A stretch of DNA of 64,000 nucleotides from Chalara sp. BL73 (GCA_918026815.1 CAKJVC010000073.1:1-64000), one strand, 5' to 3'; positions 22,919 through 34,716 are shown, counted from the first letter of the stretch. A program made the numbers and translations. The notes: generated by a model not told the origin, from the sequence alone.

Positions 22919-23111
22919 CAGCGGTCAATGTTTGTAGATAGGCTAGCAAGGGTATCACTCGGGCTAGCTACTAGCCATCGCTCTTTACCTAATTAGGCAG
23001 TACTATGAAGAGAAGGTTGGTTATCGCGTTTTGTTATGCTACCTAATGAGGTAAAGCATAATAAGCAAGGGTTAATGCCCTTGCTAGCTTATCTACAAAC
23101 ATTGACCGCTG
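22919..23111. mobile_element. MITE, 193 bp, TA target site, Tc1/mariner type
   Basis: The ends are inverted repeats: CAGCGGTCAATGTTTGTAGA at 22919 and its complement ending at 23111. They extend to 34 bp with one mismatch. Both ends are flanked by TA (22917-22918, 23112-23113). A second, inner inverted pair (TTTACCTAATTAGG and CCTAATGAGGTAAA) is inside. It has no coding capacity, so mobility would depend on a transposase elsewhere. Confidence 0.85.
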
Positions 23112-23188
23112 TACGGAAGGGGGTTTGCAAGATTGATGCAACGACCAGGGGGAGAGCAGGGGGATTCTGCCATTAAACTAAGCTATAT

Positions 23189-23645
23189 ACAGTATATCCT
23201 CATTGCCGCTCTAATAAGGAGTTTGAGCTCCCTTTCTGACGAGAACCTTCATGATCCTTTGAGGCATAGAATCAATGAATTTGTTAAAATCCTCTACTGT
23301 AATCTCATTCTCCCAGATATCAACTAGAGCTGCTTGTAGCTCTTTAAGACTCCAGCCGCCGTGAGGATTCCTATTCCTTAATCTCTGCTTCAAAATCCTC
23401 CAAACGTTCTCAATAGGATTAAGGTCTGGTGAGTTCCCAGGCCAATCGAGTATAGTAGCAATATAGCACTCTATTCTTGTAGCGTTGCAAAGCCCTCTAT
23501 TCCTCTTTGTATCCTTAAGACCGTGAACTTTACTTCCATCCTCTACGCAGAAGAAGTCATGCCGTTCTTTGAATATCTCTCGTAGCGGCCCTCGTAAGAT
23601 CTGGGCCTCGTATTTCTTCTGTGTAAATCCTTTGCCTTGGGGGAG
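23189..23645 (-). mobile_element. Tc1/mariner remnant, C-terminal transposase and 3' end
   Basis: Minus-strand reading gives ATILDWPGNSPDLNPIENVW, then ENEITVEDFNKFIDSMPQRI and VLVRKGAQTPY before TAG. This is the final catalytic block of Tc1 transposases. The CAGTATATCC beginning at 23189 after TA may be the terminal repeat. The N-terminal half is missing at the Helitron border. Confidence 0.7.
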
Positions 23646-23649
23646 CTTT

Positions 23650-23703
23650 AAGCTGTAGAGTTCTTTTTTTTTTTTTTCTTTTTTTTTTTAAGGCTCTACA
23701 GCT
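23650..23703. repeat. Inverted repeat with poly-T loop upstream of the Helitron ORF
   Basis: AGCTGTAGAG (about 23651) and CTCTACAGCT (about 23693) form a perfect 10-bp stem around a T-rich stretch of about 32 bases. It lies just 5' of the Helitron ATG at 23713. Confidence 0.6.
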
Positions 23704-23712
23704 ATTACAACC

Positions 23713-26064
23713 ATGAGCGACGTATTTTGTGCTGCGTGCTGGCGCAAGTTACCGCTAATTGAATTCCTTAAAAATGGGATTACAGACGAAAACAACAAAG
23801 GCTATCGAAAGCTCGCGTCATGCAATAAATGCCGTGAGCAGGCCGCGGCCAGAAGGAAGAAAACTAAGTCTAAAAGAGCTTTACGGGATATTGATGCTAA
23901 TCCTCGAAATAAAAGGGCGCGTTTACAGCCCCGAAATCCTACCGCTCAAGATCAAGCTTCCGGAAATCCTCCCGCCCAAAAGCAAGCTCCTCAAATACAA
24001 GCTTCTCGAATACAAGCTATTGATGCTAATCCTCGAGATCAAAGAGCGCGTTTACAACCCCGAAATCCTTCTGCCCAAGAACAAGCTCTTCAAGTACAAG
24101 CTCCTCGAATACAAGCTATTGATGCCAATCCTCGAGATCAAAGAGCGCGTTTACTACCTCGAAATCCTTCTGCCCAAGAACAAGCTCCTCAAATACAAGC
24201 TATTGATGTTACCCCTCGAGATCAAAAAGCGCGTCTACAGCCCCGAAATCCTACCGCTCAAGATCAAACTTCCGGAAATCCTCCTGCCTAAGAACAAGCT
24301 CTTCAAATACAAGCTCCTCAAATACAAGCTATTGATGCTAATTCTCGAGATGAAAGGGCGCGTATACAACCCCGAAATCCTACTGCTCAAAGCCAAGCTC
24401 CTCGAAATTCAACTGCTCAAAAACAGGCTCTTCAAAATCGGCCTACTTTTTCTTCCTCTGGCTTTTTGCCCGAAAATGAATGGCAAATGATACAGAACTT
24501 TAATTCGGCTTTGGCCGACATACATATGGAAACGTGTACTCGCTGTAAAGAGCATTGGTTTGAGATGGAGTTACGGGCCGGAATTTGTCACAGGTGCTTA
24601 AAACATGACAAAGGTGCAAAAACGCTATACCTTCTATCTGTAAATAACGAAATGGATCCGGGAGAAGTTCCTGATTACTTGCCTGAGCTAAGCCAGCTTG
24701 AGGAAATGATTATAGCTCGGTGCCATGTTCAAATGATTGTATTTCGGTATCGGGGTCATCAATATCACTACTCAGGCCATTGCGTAAGCTTTATGCAGAA
24801 TATCGTTAAAACTGTCGACGTTCTTCCTAATTTGCCGACTGAGCTGGAAATCGTTCTATTACGCCCAAGCACTGCTGATTCTTCTCGATATCAACGTCAA
24901 TTCCGCGCCGATTTCCGTGTTCGGAAATCCAATGTTTTAGCTTGGCTTCAATATCTGAAAGCTTACAACCCCGACTATCGGTATATCAATATTTCTATGG
25001 AGCGAGTGAATGCTTTGCCAGACGACGCCGATATATCTTCTTCTTTACAGGTTATTAACGAGCCAGCTACCGAGCCTGAAAATATTGAATCAGACCCGGA
25101 AGATGAAACTAATTTGCTTTCTATACCTGCTGTATCAATGGTGCCGAATTTCGAAGCTACTGAAACTGTTACAGAGCAAATTTTGCGCGATTTTACCGCT
25201 CAGCGCCCGGTTTCGCAGATTCCAGCTCCGTCGGTACGAATGACACCTATCGATGAGGCAGCTGGAAAAGAGCGTATTCTTAGTATGGCATTTCCTACGT
25301 TGTATCCTACGGGTCGAGGTGACTTTAATGCTCCACGGTTACGAGAAGTTAGCTTAAAAGAGTACGCTCGTCATTTAATGTGCTTTCATGATGGAAGATT
25401 TGGCCGGCACCCGAGATGGCGCTTTTTCGTTTTCAATTTACTTATGCGCCGAAAAGCAGGTATGCAAGCCCGGTATTACGTTTCCAAAGGGTCGAACTTT
25501 GCAAATACGACTCGTGAAGAGCTAAGTGATGCGCTACAGGCCGACGATTCTCTTTTGTCTGATATTGTTCGTGTCGGTACGCCTTTAGTAGGCACTCGAC
25601 CGTTTTGGAGAAACCATTCGAATAGTTTACAGGCCCACGCCCGCTTTCTATCTTCTCAATCGTCACCTGTATTTATTACTCTAAGCTGTGCGGATATGCA
25701 GTGGTACGACTTGCATCGCCATATGCCCGATTTCTCTACTTATGCTACTGGAAATGACCGAGTTCGGCATGCTTTTGCATGGAAAAACGTACAGGACAAC
25801 CCACATATTGTAGCCGCATACCTTGAATTACGGATTGAGAAGTTTTATCAGCACGTTTTACAGCCATATTTTGAAATTACGGACTATTGGCGGCGTGCTG
25901 AATGGCAGGCTCGAGGGTCCGGCCATGCTCACTGGATGTTTTGGGTTTCAAACGCTCCTGGTATGAATACGTCGACAGAAGAGTTACGGGCTGTGTTCGC
26001 TCGATATTGGGCGACACTGCAGCCCCCTATAATTATAGGGGACGTACAGCCTATAATGCCTTGA
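23713..26064 (+). pseudogene. Helitron Rep/helicase protein, N-terminal (Rep) part only
   Basis: One frame runs from the ATG at 23713 (MSDVFCAACWRKLPL) to 26064, broken by a single TAA at 24289-24291 within a PPAxEQAL repeat, where sister units have CAA. After the repeat comes a zinc-type block (METCTRCKEHWFEMELRAG, CHRC) and the Helitron_like_N region (FPTLYPTGRGDF, RFFVFNLLMRRKA). The HUH rolling-circle motif GSGHAHWMFW is near the end. The protein ends soon after, so the Tyr region and the whole helicase are missing. Junction sequence CCTATAATTATAGG marks the break at about 26030. Confidence 0.8.
23889..24410 (+). repeat. Tandem repeat inside the Helitron ORF, five units
   Basis: Units of about 84 to 130 bp begin with ATTGATGCTAATCCTCGAGA-like sequence at about 23892, 24019, 24118, 24202 and 24331. 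They encode IDANPRDQRARLQPRNP followed by Gln/Ala-rich spacers of varied length. Confidence 0.8.
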
Positions 26065-26403
26065 CGCGTTCGCTGAACAACGCTGAACATAACTAAAGCA
26101 CTACTGTACTTGTAACAACGCTACGTATTAATACGTAGTTGCTAGTAAATAGAATGTAGTTGTTTGTATTAATACCGTAGAATAGATTAGCTACTAAATA
26201 AAGAATTAGTTATGTGACTTTGTTACATATGTAATTCAAAAGTAATGCATATTTTTATTTCTTTATTCAGTTTTCAACAATCGAATCATATTCAACCCAA
26301 CAAGCAACTACGTAGCAATTACGTAGTGTTACTACAAGCAGAGTGATTTTACAACTAGTACTTTTAGGGCTGCAAGCGGCACGCTTCGCTATAGCCAGCT
26401 ACA

Positions 26404-26830
26404 AGCTCACAGCTACAACAACTACAGACATACAGCTACAACAACTACAGACATACAGCTACAACAACTACAGACATACAGCTACAACAACTACAAGCTG
26501 ACAGCTACAGCACAGTCAAAAAATATAAAAAACAGCTAGAGCTCTGCGGCTACAGCGGCTACAAGCTTGAAGCTACAGCGGCTACAGGCTTGAAGCTACA
26601 GCAGTTACATGCCTGAAGCTACAGCAGTTACAGGCCTGAAGCTACAGCGGCTACAGGCTTGAAGCTACAGCAGTTACATGCCTGAAGCTACAGCAGTTAC
26701 AGGCCTGAAGCTACAGCGGCTACAGGCTTGAAGCTACAACGGCTACAAGCTTGCAGCTACAGCGGCTACAGGCTTGCAGTTCCAGCGGCTACAGGCTTAA
26801 AGCTCTAGCGCGTACAGGCTTGCAGCTACT
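26404..26830. repeat. Minisatellite of 23-bp units
   Basis: The left part has about four units of ACAGCTACAACAACTACAGA plus CAT. The right part has roughly a dozen variants of GAAGCTACAGCGGCTACAGG plus CTT, with a higher-order 69-bp period visible twice. It has no spacers, so it is not a CRISPR array. Confidence 0.8.
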
Positions 26831-27209
26831 ACAAAAGCGTATGACTTAAGCTGTTGTGGTATACTAAAGTCTCTTCCGTTGCTTTTTGTTTATTACACAA
26901 TTCAGTACTGGGAGTTGTAAAATGGTGGTGCCGAAAGGGGAAATAGGGGTTGTGCTTAGTAAGATATACGCCCCGGCGTACATATACGCCCGGCGTATCC
27001 GTATCCGCACCCGTAGAGTGTTTAACATATTTGTAAAGACTTGTAAAAATATATGTAAACTGCAAATTAAATATACAAAATACAGTTTTTTTTTATTTCT
27101 TAGCAACATCTTTTATAATAGTAATACCGTTTTGCTTAGGATTTAATTAATTTGCACAACTGGATTTGAAAACAATGTATAGTCTTAGTAGTAGTAGCAT
27201 TTAAAAAAA

Positions 27210-27296
27210 GGGAATCGATTAAAGTGTTCACGAATAGCGCGGCGCTAGAGCCTTGGCAACAGGGGAACCTTGTATTTAAGCGAGCCAATAGCTAAA
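27210..27296 (+). repeat. Probable MULE terminal inverted repeat
   Basis: GGGAATCGATTAAAGTGTTC through AGCGAGCCAATAGCT lies about 120 bp upstream of a MULE ORF and recurs almost unchanged at 58393-58477. A long terminal repeat of this kind is usual for MULE elements. Confidence 0.55.
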
Positions 27297-27416
27297 GAAG
27301 TGGCTGGGGGTGGCTGGGGGGAGGCTGGGTCGGCATAATATATGGCCGATTGGCCGGCTATAAAGCACCCGGAATTCATGAATTCTAAGGCTTTTACCTT
27401 ACGATTTTTTTGATCT

Positions 27417-27887
27417 ATGGATGCCTTTACTTCCTTACCACGTGACGCTTGTCAAATTAGTCACGTGCGGCAACTGCTTTTTAATATCACGTTACCTCTG
27501 AAGCTTAGTATGAGTGATTTTGAGCTTTATTGGCCTACAGTTGACAATATTTACGTCATACGGACAACAACAAAGTCAGGTGACTTTACTTCTCAGCTGA
27601 TCAATTGTCGATTTAAGCGAGGCTATAAAGCTAAGCCTAATTCGGCCTCAAAATCACGTGCTGCCAGCACAAAAAAAGCTAAACACCACTGCAATGTGAG
27701 CTTTCGACTAGTGAAATACGCAAATCACGTGGAGTTTCACGTGAGCAGAGGCAGCCCGCTTATTCATACTCATTCATTGGATGAAAGTGACGCTAATAAG
27801 CGAAATAGCGCGCTTTTGAAGCACGTGCAAGCTGATATTACTAAAGGGTATGCTCCGGCAGCCGTGATTGGCTCAATACGTGGTTCT
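27417..27887 (+). pseudogene. MULE transposase, N-terminal part, cut by a gypsy LTR
   Basis: From the ATG at 27417 the frame reads MSDFELYWPTVDNIYVI, then INCRFKRGYKAK and a Cys/His region (HHCNVSFRLVKYANHVEFHV). It then reads LLKHVQADITKGYAPAAVIG and breaks at SIRG, where the LTR begins at 27888. This matches the DNA-binding N-terminus of fungal MULE transposases. The catalytic domain is not found beyond the gypsy element. Confidence 0.65.
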
Positions 27888-28138
27888 TGTAACAACTCAA
27901 GCCGAACAGGGATCTCGATCCGTAGATCTAGGTAGAAGGACTCAGAGGTGTGAACAACTATCAATTGTTATAACTAAGAGAACAAGCTACAGGCAGAAGA
28001 AGGGAAGGAGAGCAGTGCTTTATATACAGGATGCTGGCCAGGGGCCAGTGTAAGCGAGCCCTGTGGTAACAGGGGCCAAGCTCTACCGAGCTCTGCAGTG
28101 CTTGGCGCCAAGCTCGAGATAGGGCCAGGGCCGTGACA
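27888..28138 (-). repeat. 3' LTR of the gypsy element (251 bp, long subtype)
   Basis: Bounded by TG and CA (TGTAACAACTCAAG to GGCCGTGACA on the plus strand). It contains the GGTAACAGGGGCCAAGCTCT block that is absent from the 5' LTR. Related copies lie at 56281-56567, 56568-56646 and 57389-57676. Confidence 0.85.
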
Positions 28139-28195
28139 TTACCCCCCCCTCCAGTGTAGCTTGCCCTCAAGCTACGGCGGATCAAGAATGGAATG

Positions 28196-28237
28196 TAAAA
28201 ATCAAAAATCAAAAATCAAAAATCAAAAATCAAAAAT
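28196..28237. repeat. Tandem 7-mer repeat
   Basis: About six copies of AAAAATC lie between the pol stop and the 3' LTR. Confidence 0.85.
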
Positions 28238-28264
28238 CCACCTTCCCGGCTTCCGTGGCATGCT

Positions 28265-31200
28265 TTACCCATTATTATCCAGGCGATCAGCTGGTTCTTT
28301 GCCCTGCAAGTAGCAATCAAGCCAGTATTGTAAGTTTGCCGGAGGGCCTTTAGCTTTAAAGTACTCGTTATGGAAAGCTTTCAGCTTGTATGGCGCCCCT
28401 TTGAATCCTTCGGCATTATAGAATACAGGGTCGTAATCTACGCCTACCCATTTAACCTGGTACTGAAGCTTTCGGCGGTACTTTCGGCTTTGCAAAACTT
28501 GCTTAATTTCCTATTCCGGTTGTTAGTTGTAAACTACAGGTACTGGAAGCTCTTGATGCTGGCCTGGTAGCGGGTCACCAGAGTCTTTCCGCAGAAGTTC
28601 CGGTGCAAAAACGTTATAAAGCTGATTGCCTTCTGGAAGCTTTAAGCGATACGAGTGACCTACTTGTTCAGTAATTTCATATGAGCCTTCATTTTGGTAG
28701 CCTAGTTTTCGGCTTGGCCGTTCGCTAGTCCAGTTTTTTGTCGAAACCCACACTTTGTCTTTGACTTTAAAATCGACTAGTCGTCGGTGCTTGTTGGCTT
28801 GTATTGCTTGTTGCTTTTGAGCTTTGGCCATTCTAGTTTTAGCCTATTCCCAAGCTTCGTGAATCCTTTTAATATGAGCTTGAGCATCTTTCCGAGCTTC
28901 TTTAACATGCTGTAAAACTGGAACAAGGTCCTTAGGACGGACCTAGTCTATGTCTATTCGGGGCTGATAGCTTAGCTCGACTATAAAAGAAGACAACCCT
29001 GTAGAGTAATGTGGCAAACTAGCTGCTGCGTAGTCTATTGCATGAATCAAAGTAGACCAGTTATCTTGAAAAGCATTAGCAAAAGAACGAAAGCGTTGAT
29101 CGATCCATTGATTTGCGTTTTCAGTCTGACCGTCTGTCTGAAGGTGGTATACTGTCGAAAGCTTAAGCTTTGTGCCTAAAAGCCGGCAAAACTCATCCCA
29201 GAACGCGGAAATAAACTGAGGTCCTCGATCCGACACGATAGTTGTAGCAGGACTATAGTACTTATAGACATGCACTAAATACAGCTGAGCCATAGTTCTA
29301 GCGTCGACTGTTTTGTTGCAAGGGATCGAAATAGGGCGTTTGCCGAGCCTGTCTATAAACACGCATACCATATTCATGCCTTTTTTGTCGAAAAGCATGT
29401 TTTTGAAATCAACTGATATATGCTGCCAAGGGCGGTCTAGTATTGGCAGTGAGTGCAACAGCCCTGGGGTCTTGTCTCGAGGAACCTTAGACCTACGGCA
29501 AGCGTAGCAATTGCTGACGAAACGTTCAATATCGTTGTCCATGCCGAGCCAGTAGTACCGTTTTTTGATTAGTTTTTTAGTCTTGTCTTGGCCTGGGTGA
29601 GCCGTCAATAAACCACAGTGTGATGCCGTAATTAAAGCTGTACGGACTGATCCGGCTACCACAAGACGGCCTTCTTTTTTCAGCAATCCGTTTTCTAAGC
29701 TGTAGCCTCCTTTGCTTTCTTGACCTAGCTTTCTTGCAAAGTCTAAGTTTTAAGCAGTTCGGTTAGCCTGCAGAATTTCGTCGATCAAGTCGAGCTGTTC
29801 CTCAATTGGCGACAATAACAAAGCTACCCGGTTCACTTCGAGCTCTGCAGTGCTTAACGCTGAGCTCATATCGAGCTTTGCAGTGCCTGGCACCGAGCTC
29901 ATGTCGAGCTCTTGAAGAATCTGAGGATCAAGCTGTGCTGGGAATAAAAGAGCCTGATCTCGATTCTCTCGCTTTGCTTGGTCTAAGCTTTTTGTCTGGT
30001 TTTGTCGTGCCAACGGGTCGGCTTTGTTGTGCTTGCCGGGCTTGTAAGATATTTTGAAATAGTACCGAGAAAGAATCTCGGCCCAACGGGCTTGTCTAGC
30101 TGATAGCAGCTTGCTCGACATGAAGTATTCTAAAGCTTTGTGGTCTGTAATTACCTCAATGTGATTTTTGGTGCCTTCGAGCTCGGCACGCCAATATTGC
30201 AACGCTTTAACAATAGCTAGCATTTCTTTGTCGTGAATTGGGTAATTGGTTTCCGCGGGAGCCATAGTTTTAAAGAAATACCCTACAGGATGCTATTCAC
30301 CGTCGAGGCCTTTTTAAGAAAACACAGCTGCTACTACAGTGTCCGAAGCGTCCGTTTCCAGCATGCACTGACTGTCTAGATCGTAGTGAGCCAGCAAAGA
30401 AGCACTTATTAGCATAGCTTTGAGCTTGTCGAATGCTTAAGTACATTTGTTGTCGAAAACAAACTCATGATCAGCACGAGTCAGCTGAGTTAGCGGTACC
30501 GCAATCTGGCTGTAGCTTCGAATAAACCTTCTGTAGAAATTGCAAAAACCTAGAAAAGATTGAACTCCTTTAACTGTTTTCGGAGGTTCCCAGTCTGCAA
30601 TTACTCGTATTTTGTCTGGATCTACTTGAATGCCGTCAGTCGAAACAATAAATCCTAAGTACTTTGTCCGCTTTACACTGAATTCACACTTTTTGATATC
30701 GGCTTGTAAGCCGGCAGCTTGCAATCTGTCGATTACTTGCTTTACGTGTGCTTCGTGCTGTAGCTCGTCTTCAGAGTAAATAAGAATATCATCAAGATAT
30801 GCTGTGCAAATTACATCTAACAGATCTCGAAGAGTGTCGTTAATGTAGCTTTGAAACGTTGCCGGCCTATTAGTAAGGCCAAAAGGTAAAACTTTGTACT
30901 GAAACAAGCCGTAGCGAGTGCGGAATGCTGTAAGCTCTTCAGATTCTGGAGAAATCCGGATCCGGTGAAATGCCTGGCGAATATCTAGTTTTGTAAAAAC
31001 TTTGGCTTTGCTTAGCCTAGCTAGCGTTTCGTCAATCAACGGCAAAAAATACCGGTTTTTCTTGGTTAACGAATTCAGTTTCCGGTAGTCGACACAAAAA
31101 CGAAGTAAGCCGTCCGACTTCCGCGCAAACAAGACAGGTGATGCAAAAGGAGCTTTGCTAGTAACAACAAAACCTTTTCTCAAATTAGCTGTCAAGTAGT

Positions 31201-32491
31201 CTCGCATAGTTTCAAGCTCTTCGATTGAGTGCTTGTTTAAATGGCAAAACCCTAAAATATTGTTTCCCGTAAGCTCGATTTTGTGGTCGATGCTTCGGTG
31301 TGGAGCTAAGGTGTTTGATTCTTGCTTCGAGAAAAAAGCTAAGCGACTATAGTAAGTGCTCGGAATTTGGTTTTGCAAAGATTTTTCTAGCTCGACAGGC
31401 TGCTGTTCTTGCTTCCGATCTTCAATCATCCGGTCTAGGCCGTCTAACGTGATTGAAAATAGCTCGATTCCTTGTTGCCGAGCGTTTAGCATAAACTCGT
31501 TACTGGAAATCATTTTGATATCTAAGTGTGCACGCTGGCCAGGCCGGCTGTCAGGCCGGCTATTTCCTTCTGCTTTAGCGAAGCCTCCTGGCTGAAGTTC
31601 CGGCTTGACCTCTGGCTTGTAGTCGTAAGGGCGGGAAAGCTTACTAGCCATGACTTTCAGGCTTTTGCTGGTTTCTCGAGCCCAGGTTGGCCTATAAGCG
31701 CTAGCTCGGGTGAGCTTCTGGCTGGCTGTAGCAAAGCTCGATTTCCCGGGCATGAGCTTCTGGCTAGCTGTAGCTTCTCGAGCAGTATGAACCGCTTGAA
31801 CAGCTTGAACAGCTGGCTGTATAGCCTGAACGACTGGCTGCTGAACAGCCTGTACGGTCTGAACGTGCAAACAGTCCTCCGCTGGCAGAGCCTGAGCTAG
31901 GCTTACTGTCAGGGTTTTGATCTGAATGCCGTCCAGGCGTCTTTTGTCGTTTCTAGCGATTGCTTTGTCCCGGCGTAGCATGTCCTGCTGGTATTGTATT
32001 TGAACTTGCTGAGGTCGAATATTGTCCCTTGAGTAAGTAGCTATAGTTCTAGAATAAGTATGTGCTGGTGGAAACTCTGAAAGCCACCGCAATTGTCGGT
32101 AGTGAACATCAATTAAAATCCGAAAATAATCAAAGAAGTTGCGTCCAAAAATCATGTCATGAAAGCCCAGCTTTAAAATAAGTAATGGAAAGTTGTAGAT
32201 CCGGCGGCCATCAATCTCAATATTAAACAAAAGGTACTGAGAGATAAAGGATCCTTTTTTACTATCGTATCCTTTCGGATAAATAGAATGAGGAAGCCGT
32301 TTAAGCTTCAACCCGAGAACGCGGCAAAAGTCTAATGCAAAACGAGTGTCAATAAAAACATAACTACTGGCTCCGGTATCACTTAAGGCTCTGGCCTGCA
32401 CTGCAATCCCGTTTTTGTGAAAAGTGCATGCTACAGTAAAAGAATTGCCAGCCATTAGTGAACTTAGATCGATCTGTTGAAGATCGAACAC
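28265..32491 (-). pseudogene. Gypsy pol: protease, RT, RNase H, integrase, chromodomain
   Basis: Protease appears as ALSDTGASSYVFID (near 32380). RT follows (RFCVDYRKLNSL, PFGLTNRPATFQSYI, AYLDDILIYS), then RNase H (VITDHKALEYFMSS). Integrase has the HHCC region (CYACRRSKVP) and the DDE core (VSDRGPQFISAFWDEF, DGQTENANQW). A chromodomain-like end reads YQVKWVGVDYDPVFYNAE. Stops at 30437 (TAA), 30314 (TAA), 30293 (TAG), 28943 (TAG), 28844 (TAG), 28523 (TAA) and 28511 (TAG) break one otherwise continuous frame. Each fits CAA, CAG or TGG turned to a stop. Chromodomains steer such elements into heterochromatin. Confidence 0.85.
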
Positions 32492-32517
32492 GTGGGCCCT
32501 AAGAAAGGAGCCTTGGC

Positions 32518-33897
32518 TTAAGGCTGTTCGTTTTCCGACTCATCTGCGTCGGCCTTATCTTGTGCTTCATCACCTGAAGTGTTTTCTTGCTCAATTTCTT
32601 GAATTCTAGGTGTAGTTTGGGAGTCTGGGCAAGAACTTGCAAAATGCCTTTTTTCACCGCATTTGAAGCAAGTGCTTTGAGAATGATCCGGAGCTGGGCT
32701 ACGAGCCGGGCTGGCTGTGCTGTTACGGCCTGTAGCTGGGCCTGGAGTAGCACGCTGAAGTGCTGGCGAGAAAGCTCGGTAGGCTTTCGGAGCTGGAAAG
32801 AGTCCTTGACGTTTAAGCGCCGAAACAGTATTTGTCCTAGCTTGACGAGCTGGTGCCGATGGAAATTGTCGATAGAATTCCTGCAAGTCAATGCTTAGCC
32901 GTTGACACTCGTGTACTAGTTCCTGGTACGTAGTGTGCTGGTGGTGTGTAGCCAAAAGTCGGTTCTGGAATTCTCTATTTAGCTTTTTCCACAAATGGCT
33001 TCTTTAGGTTAAAGAAAGAACCCGTCCTACTGCAGCTAAGCGAGCAAATTCGGTGTGAAAATCATTAAAGTCCTGAGCAGCCTGTTGTTTCAGGGCGTAA
33101 AACTGGTTCTCGGCTTCTTCGGCTTCAAAATGGTTCCGAAAAATTGTGTCCAAGTAAGCTAGCATTTCGTTGACAAAAAGCCACGGTTCTAGGCTATCTT
33201 CGTCATACCGAGGCGCTAGGTGACGTTGTGCTTCACCTGTAGTACAGCCGAACACGTAATCAATCCGTCTTTGTTCCGTAGGCCACCAGTCCGCATTTGC
33301 TTTAAGCTTTCCTCGTAATAAGGATTTCCAAGCAATGTACGTCGGCGAAGTGCCATCGTTTAAAGAGTCTGGGTCTCGGTGTTTCGGAGAAAGCTTTTTT
33401 GAGTATAGCCGAGACTTGTGCCGCTTACTAGACTTAGGCCTGTGGTTGCTATCAGAAGATAAGCTGTCTGATAGTGACGCGTCTGGGTCATTTCCTTCGT
33501 TCCGAAGTGACCGAAGAGTTGAAGGTTTCTCTACTGAAGGGACTAAGTTGCTTGGTCCCGTAGCCGCTAACCGTTCTAGCAACACACGAAACTGGCTGTC
33601 TGAAAGCTGAACAGGGGTCCCTAAAACGTCAGCTACTTGCTGATTCAATTGATTGCGTACGTCTCTTTCAGGTTCTTTGCTAGCTGACGACCGACTCATT
33701 TCCTCAGAAGTAGCAGCTGACGACGTTGCTTCAGGGGTAGTACGGTCGCCTAGTTGAACCAAAGGAGTACCTTCTGTCGAAGGGGGTCTGGAGGGCGTTC
33801 CTTGTCCTTTCCCGACGAGCTTCTTTTTTGTAGTTGTCGTGGGCATATTGCTGTAGAGTGAATTCGAAAATAAAGAGAAGTAGTAGTAATAGCTCAA
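32518..33897 (-). pseudogene. Gypsy gag with zinc knuckle, one nonsense stop
   Basis: The frame begins upstream at 33897, with a likely ATG at about 33846 (MPTTTTKKKLVGKG). The capsid-like part contains RIDYVFGCTTGEAQRHLAPR. A TAA at 33004-33006 follows SLT; the frame then resumes RSHLWKKLNREFQNRLL and ends with the zinc knuckle CFKCGEKRHFASSC and an acidic tail. The context suggests CAA to TAA. Confidence 0.8.
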
Positions 33898-34086
33898 CTC
33901 GACTAATTAGGAGGAGCGGCTCAACCAGTATGTGCTGGGAGCTGGAGTTGGTGTGTTGACTCTAGCCTACATCTTCACAGACCTCGTCTGTGGCGTCGTG
34001 GAATGGTCTTCACGGTATTGATTCAATACAAAAGGAAGGGATATTATTAAGCTCCGTCCCCGGAAGGTTTGTCGAGTTTGTTCTAA

Positions 34087-34290
34087 TGTAACAACTCAAG
34101 TCGAACAGGGATCTCGATCCGCAAATCTCAGGGAGAAGGACTCAAAGGTGTGAACGGCTATCAATTGTTATAACTAAGAGAACAAGCTACGGATAGAAGA
34201 AGGAAAGGAGAGCAGCGCTTTATATACAGGAGACTGGCCAGGGGCCAGTCTAAGCGAGGCTCTAAGTGAGCTAAGGCCAGGGCCGTGACA
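34087..34290 (-). repeat. 5' LTR of the gypsy element (204 bp, short subtype)
   Basis: Shares its start and end with the 3' LTR but has CAAATCTCAGGGAGAAGG and AGGCTCTAAGTGAGCTAAGG variants. It is nearly identical to the lone LTR at 63555-63758. The base run TTAGAACAAAC next to it on the minus strand would be the primer-binding side. Confidence 0.85.
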
Positions 34291-34569
34291 TTAGTAAAAT
34301 TTATATTTTAAAATAATTCTTTTAAAAGTAAACTTAGAAAAAAAATTCTTTCATGACTTTATTTTCATAATAAAAGAAAATCCATATATATAGTATAAGC
34401 TACTGTTATAATATAAATTTGTTAAGCTATAAGCTATGAAAAAGGCTGTTTTTTGGTGCGTTTTCGCTAAAATTTGGGGGGTGCGTCCAGAATTCTGACA
34501 ACCCCTGTTGAACCTGGAAAAGGGTTTTCCCGAAAACACTGCGCTCTCTTCTCTTCGAAGAACCTTCTT

Positions 34570-34686
34570 ACGTGGGTGCTCGCCTTCGGCTCACACGAAG
34601 CCTTCGAAATTGATTAGAGCAGTGGAATTTCAATCGAGAAGCGTTAAAATGAGTAGTTGGCAAATTGTAGGGTGGATGAAATTCAT
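34570..34686 (+). repeat. Left copy of a direct repeat flanking a HET gene
   Basis: ACGTGGGTGCTCGCCTTCGG to GGTGGATGAAATTCAT matches 37443-37628 in the same orientation. It ends about 30 bp beyond the HET stop codon. Confidence 0.75.
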
Positions 34687-34716
34687 GCTTCTAGCTGATG
34701 TCTATTCCTCTGAATC

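Larger units (their letters stand above)
27888..34290 (-). mobile_element. Ty3/gypsy retrotransposon, chromodomain type, with unequal LTRs
   Basis: The element is on the minus strand. The 5' LTR is 34087-34290, gag 32518-33897, pol 28265-32491, a polypurine run 28143-28152 (GGAGGGGGGG on the minus strand) and the 3' LTR 27888-28138. All genes are in the standard order but carry eight in-frame stops. The two LTRs are 204 and 251 bp and differ at many positions, and the flanks (GTTCT and TTAGT) do not match. The element is therefore old or recombinant. Confidence 0.85.

Noticed and set aside
23759..24490. A 243-codon open frame overlapping the Helitron ORF in another frame, rich in Lys/Leu/Ile repeats
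   Set aside because: It is open only because the tandem repeat in the real frame lacks stops in this frame; codon pattern and zinc-finger content support the other frame.
26404..26830. Regular repeats that superficially suggest a CRISPR array
   Set aside because: The units are contiguous without unique spacers, and the context is a fungal genome; this is a minisatellite.
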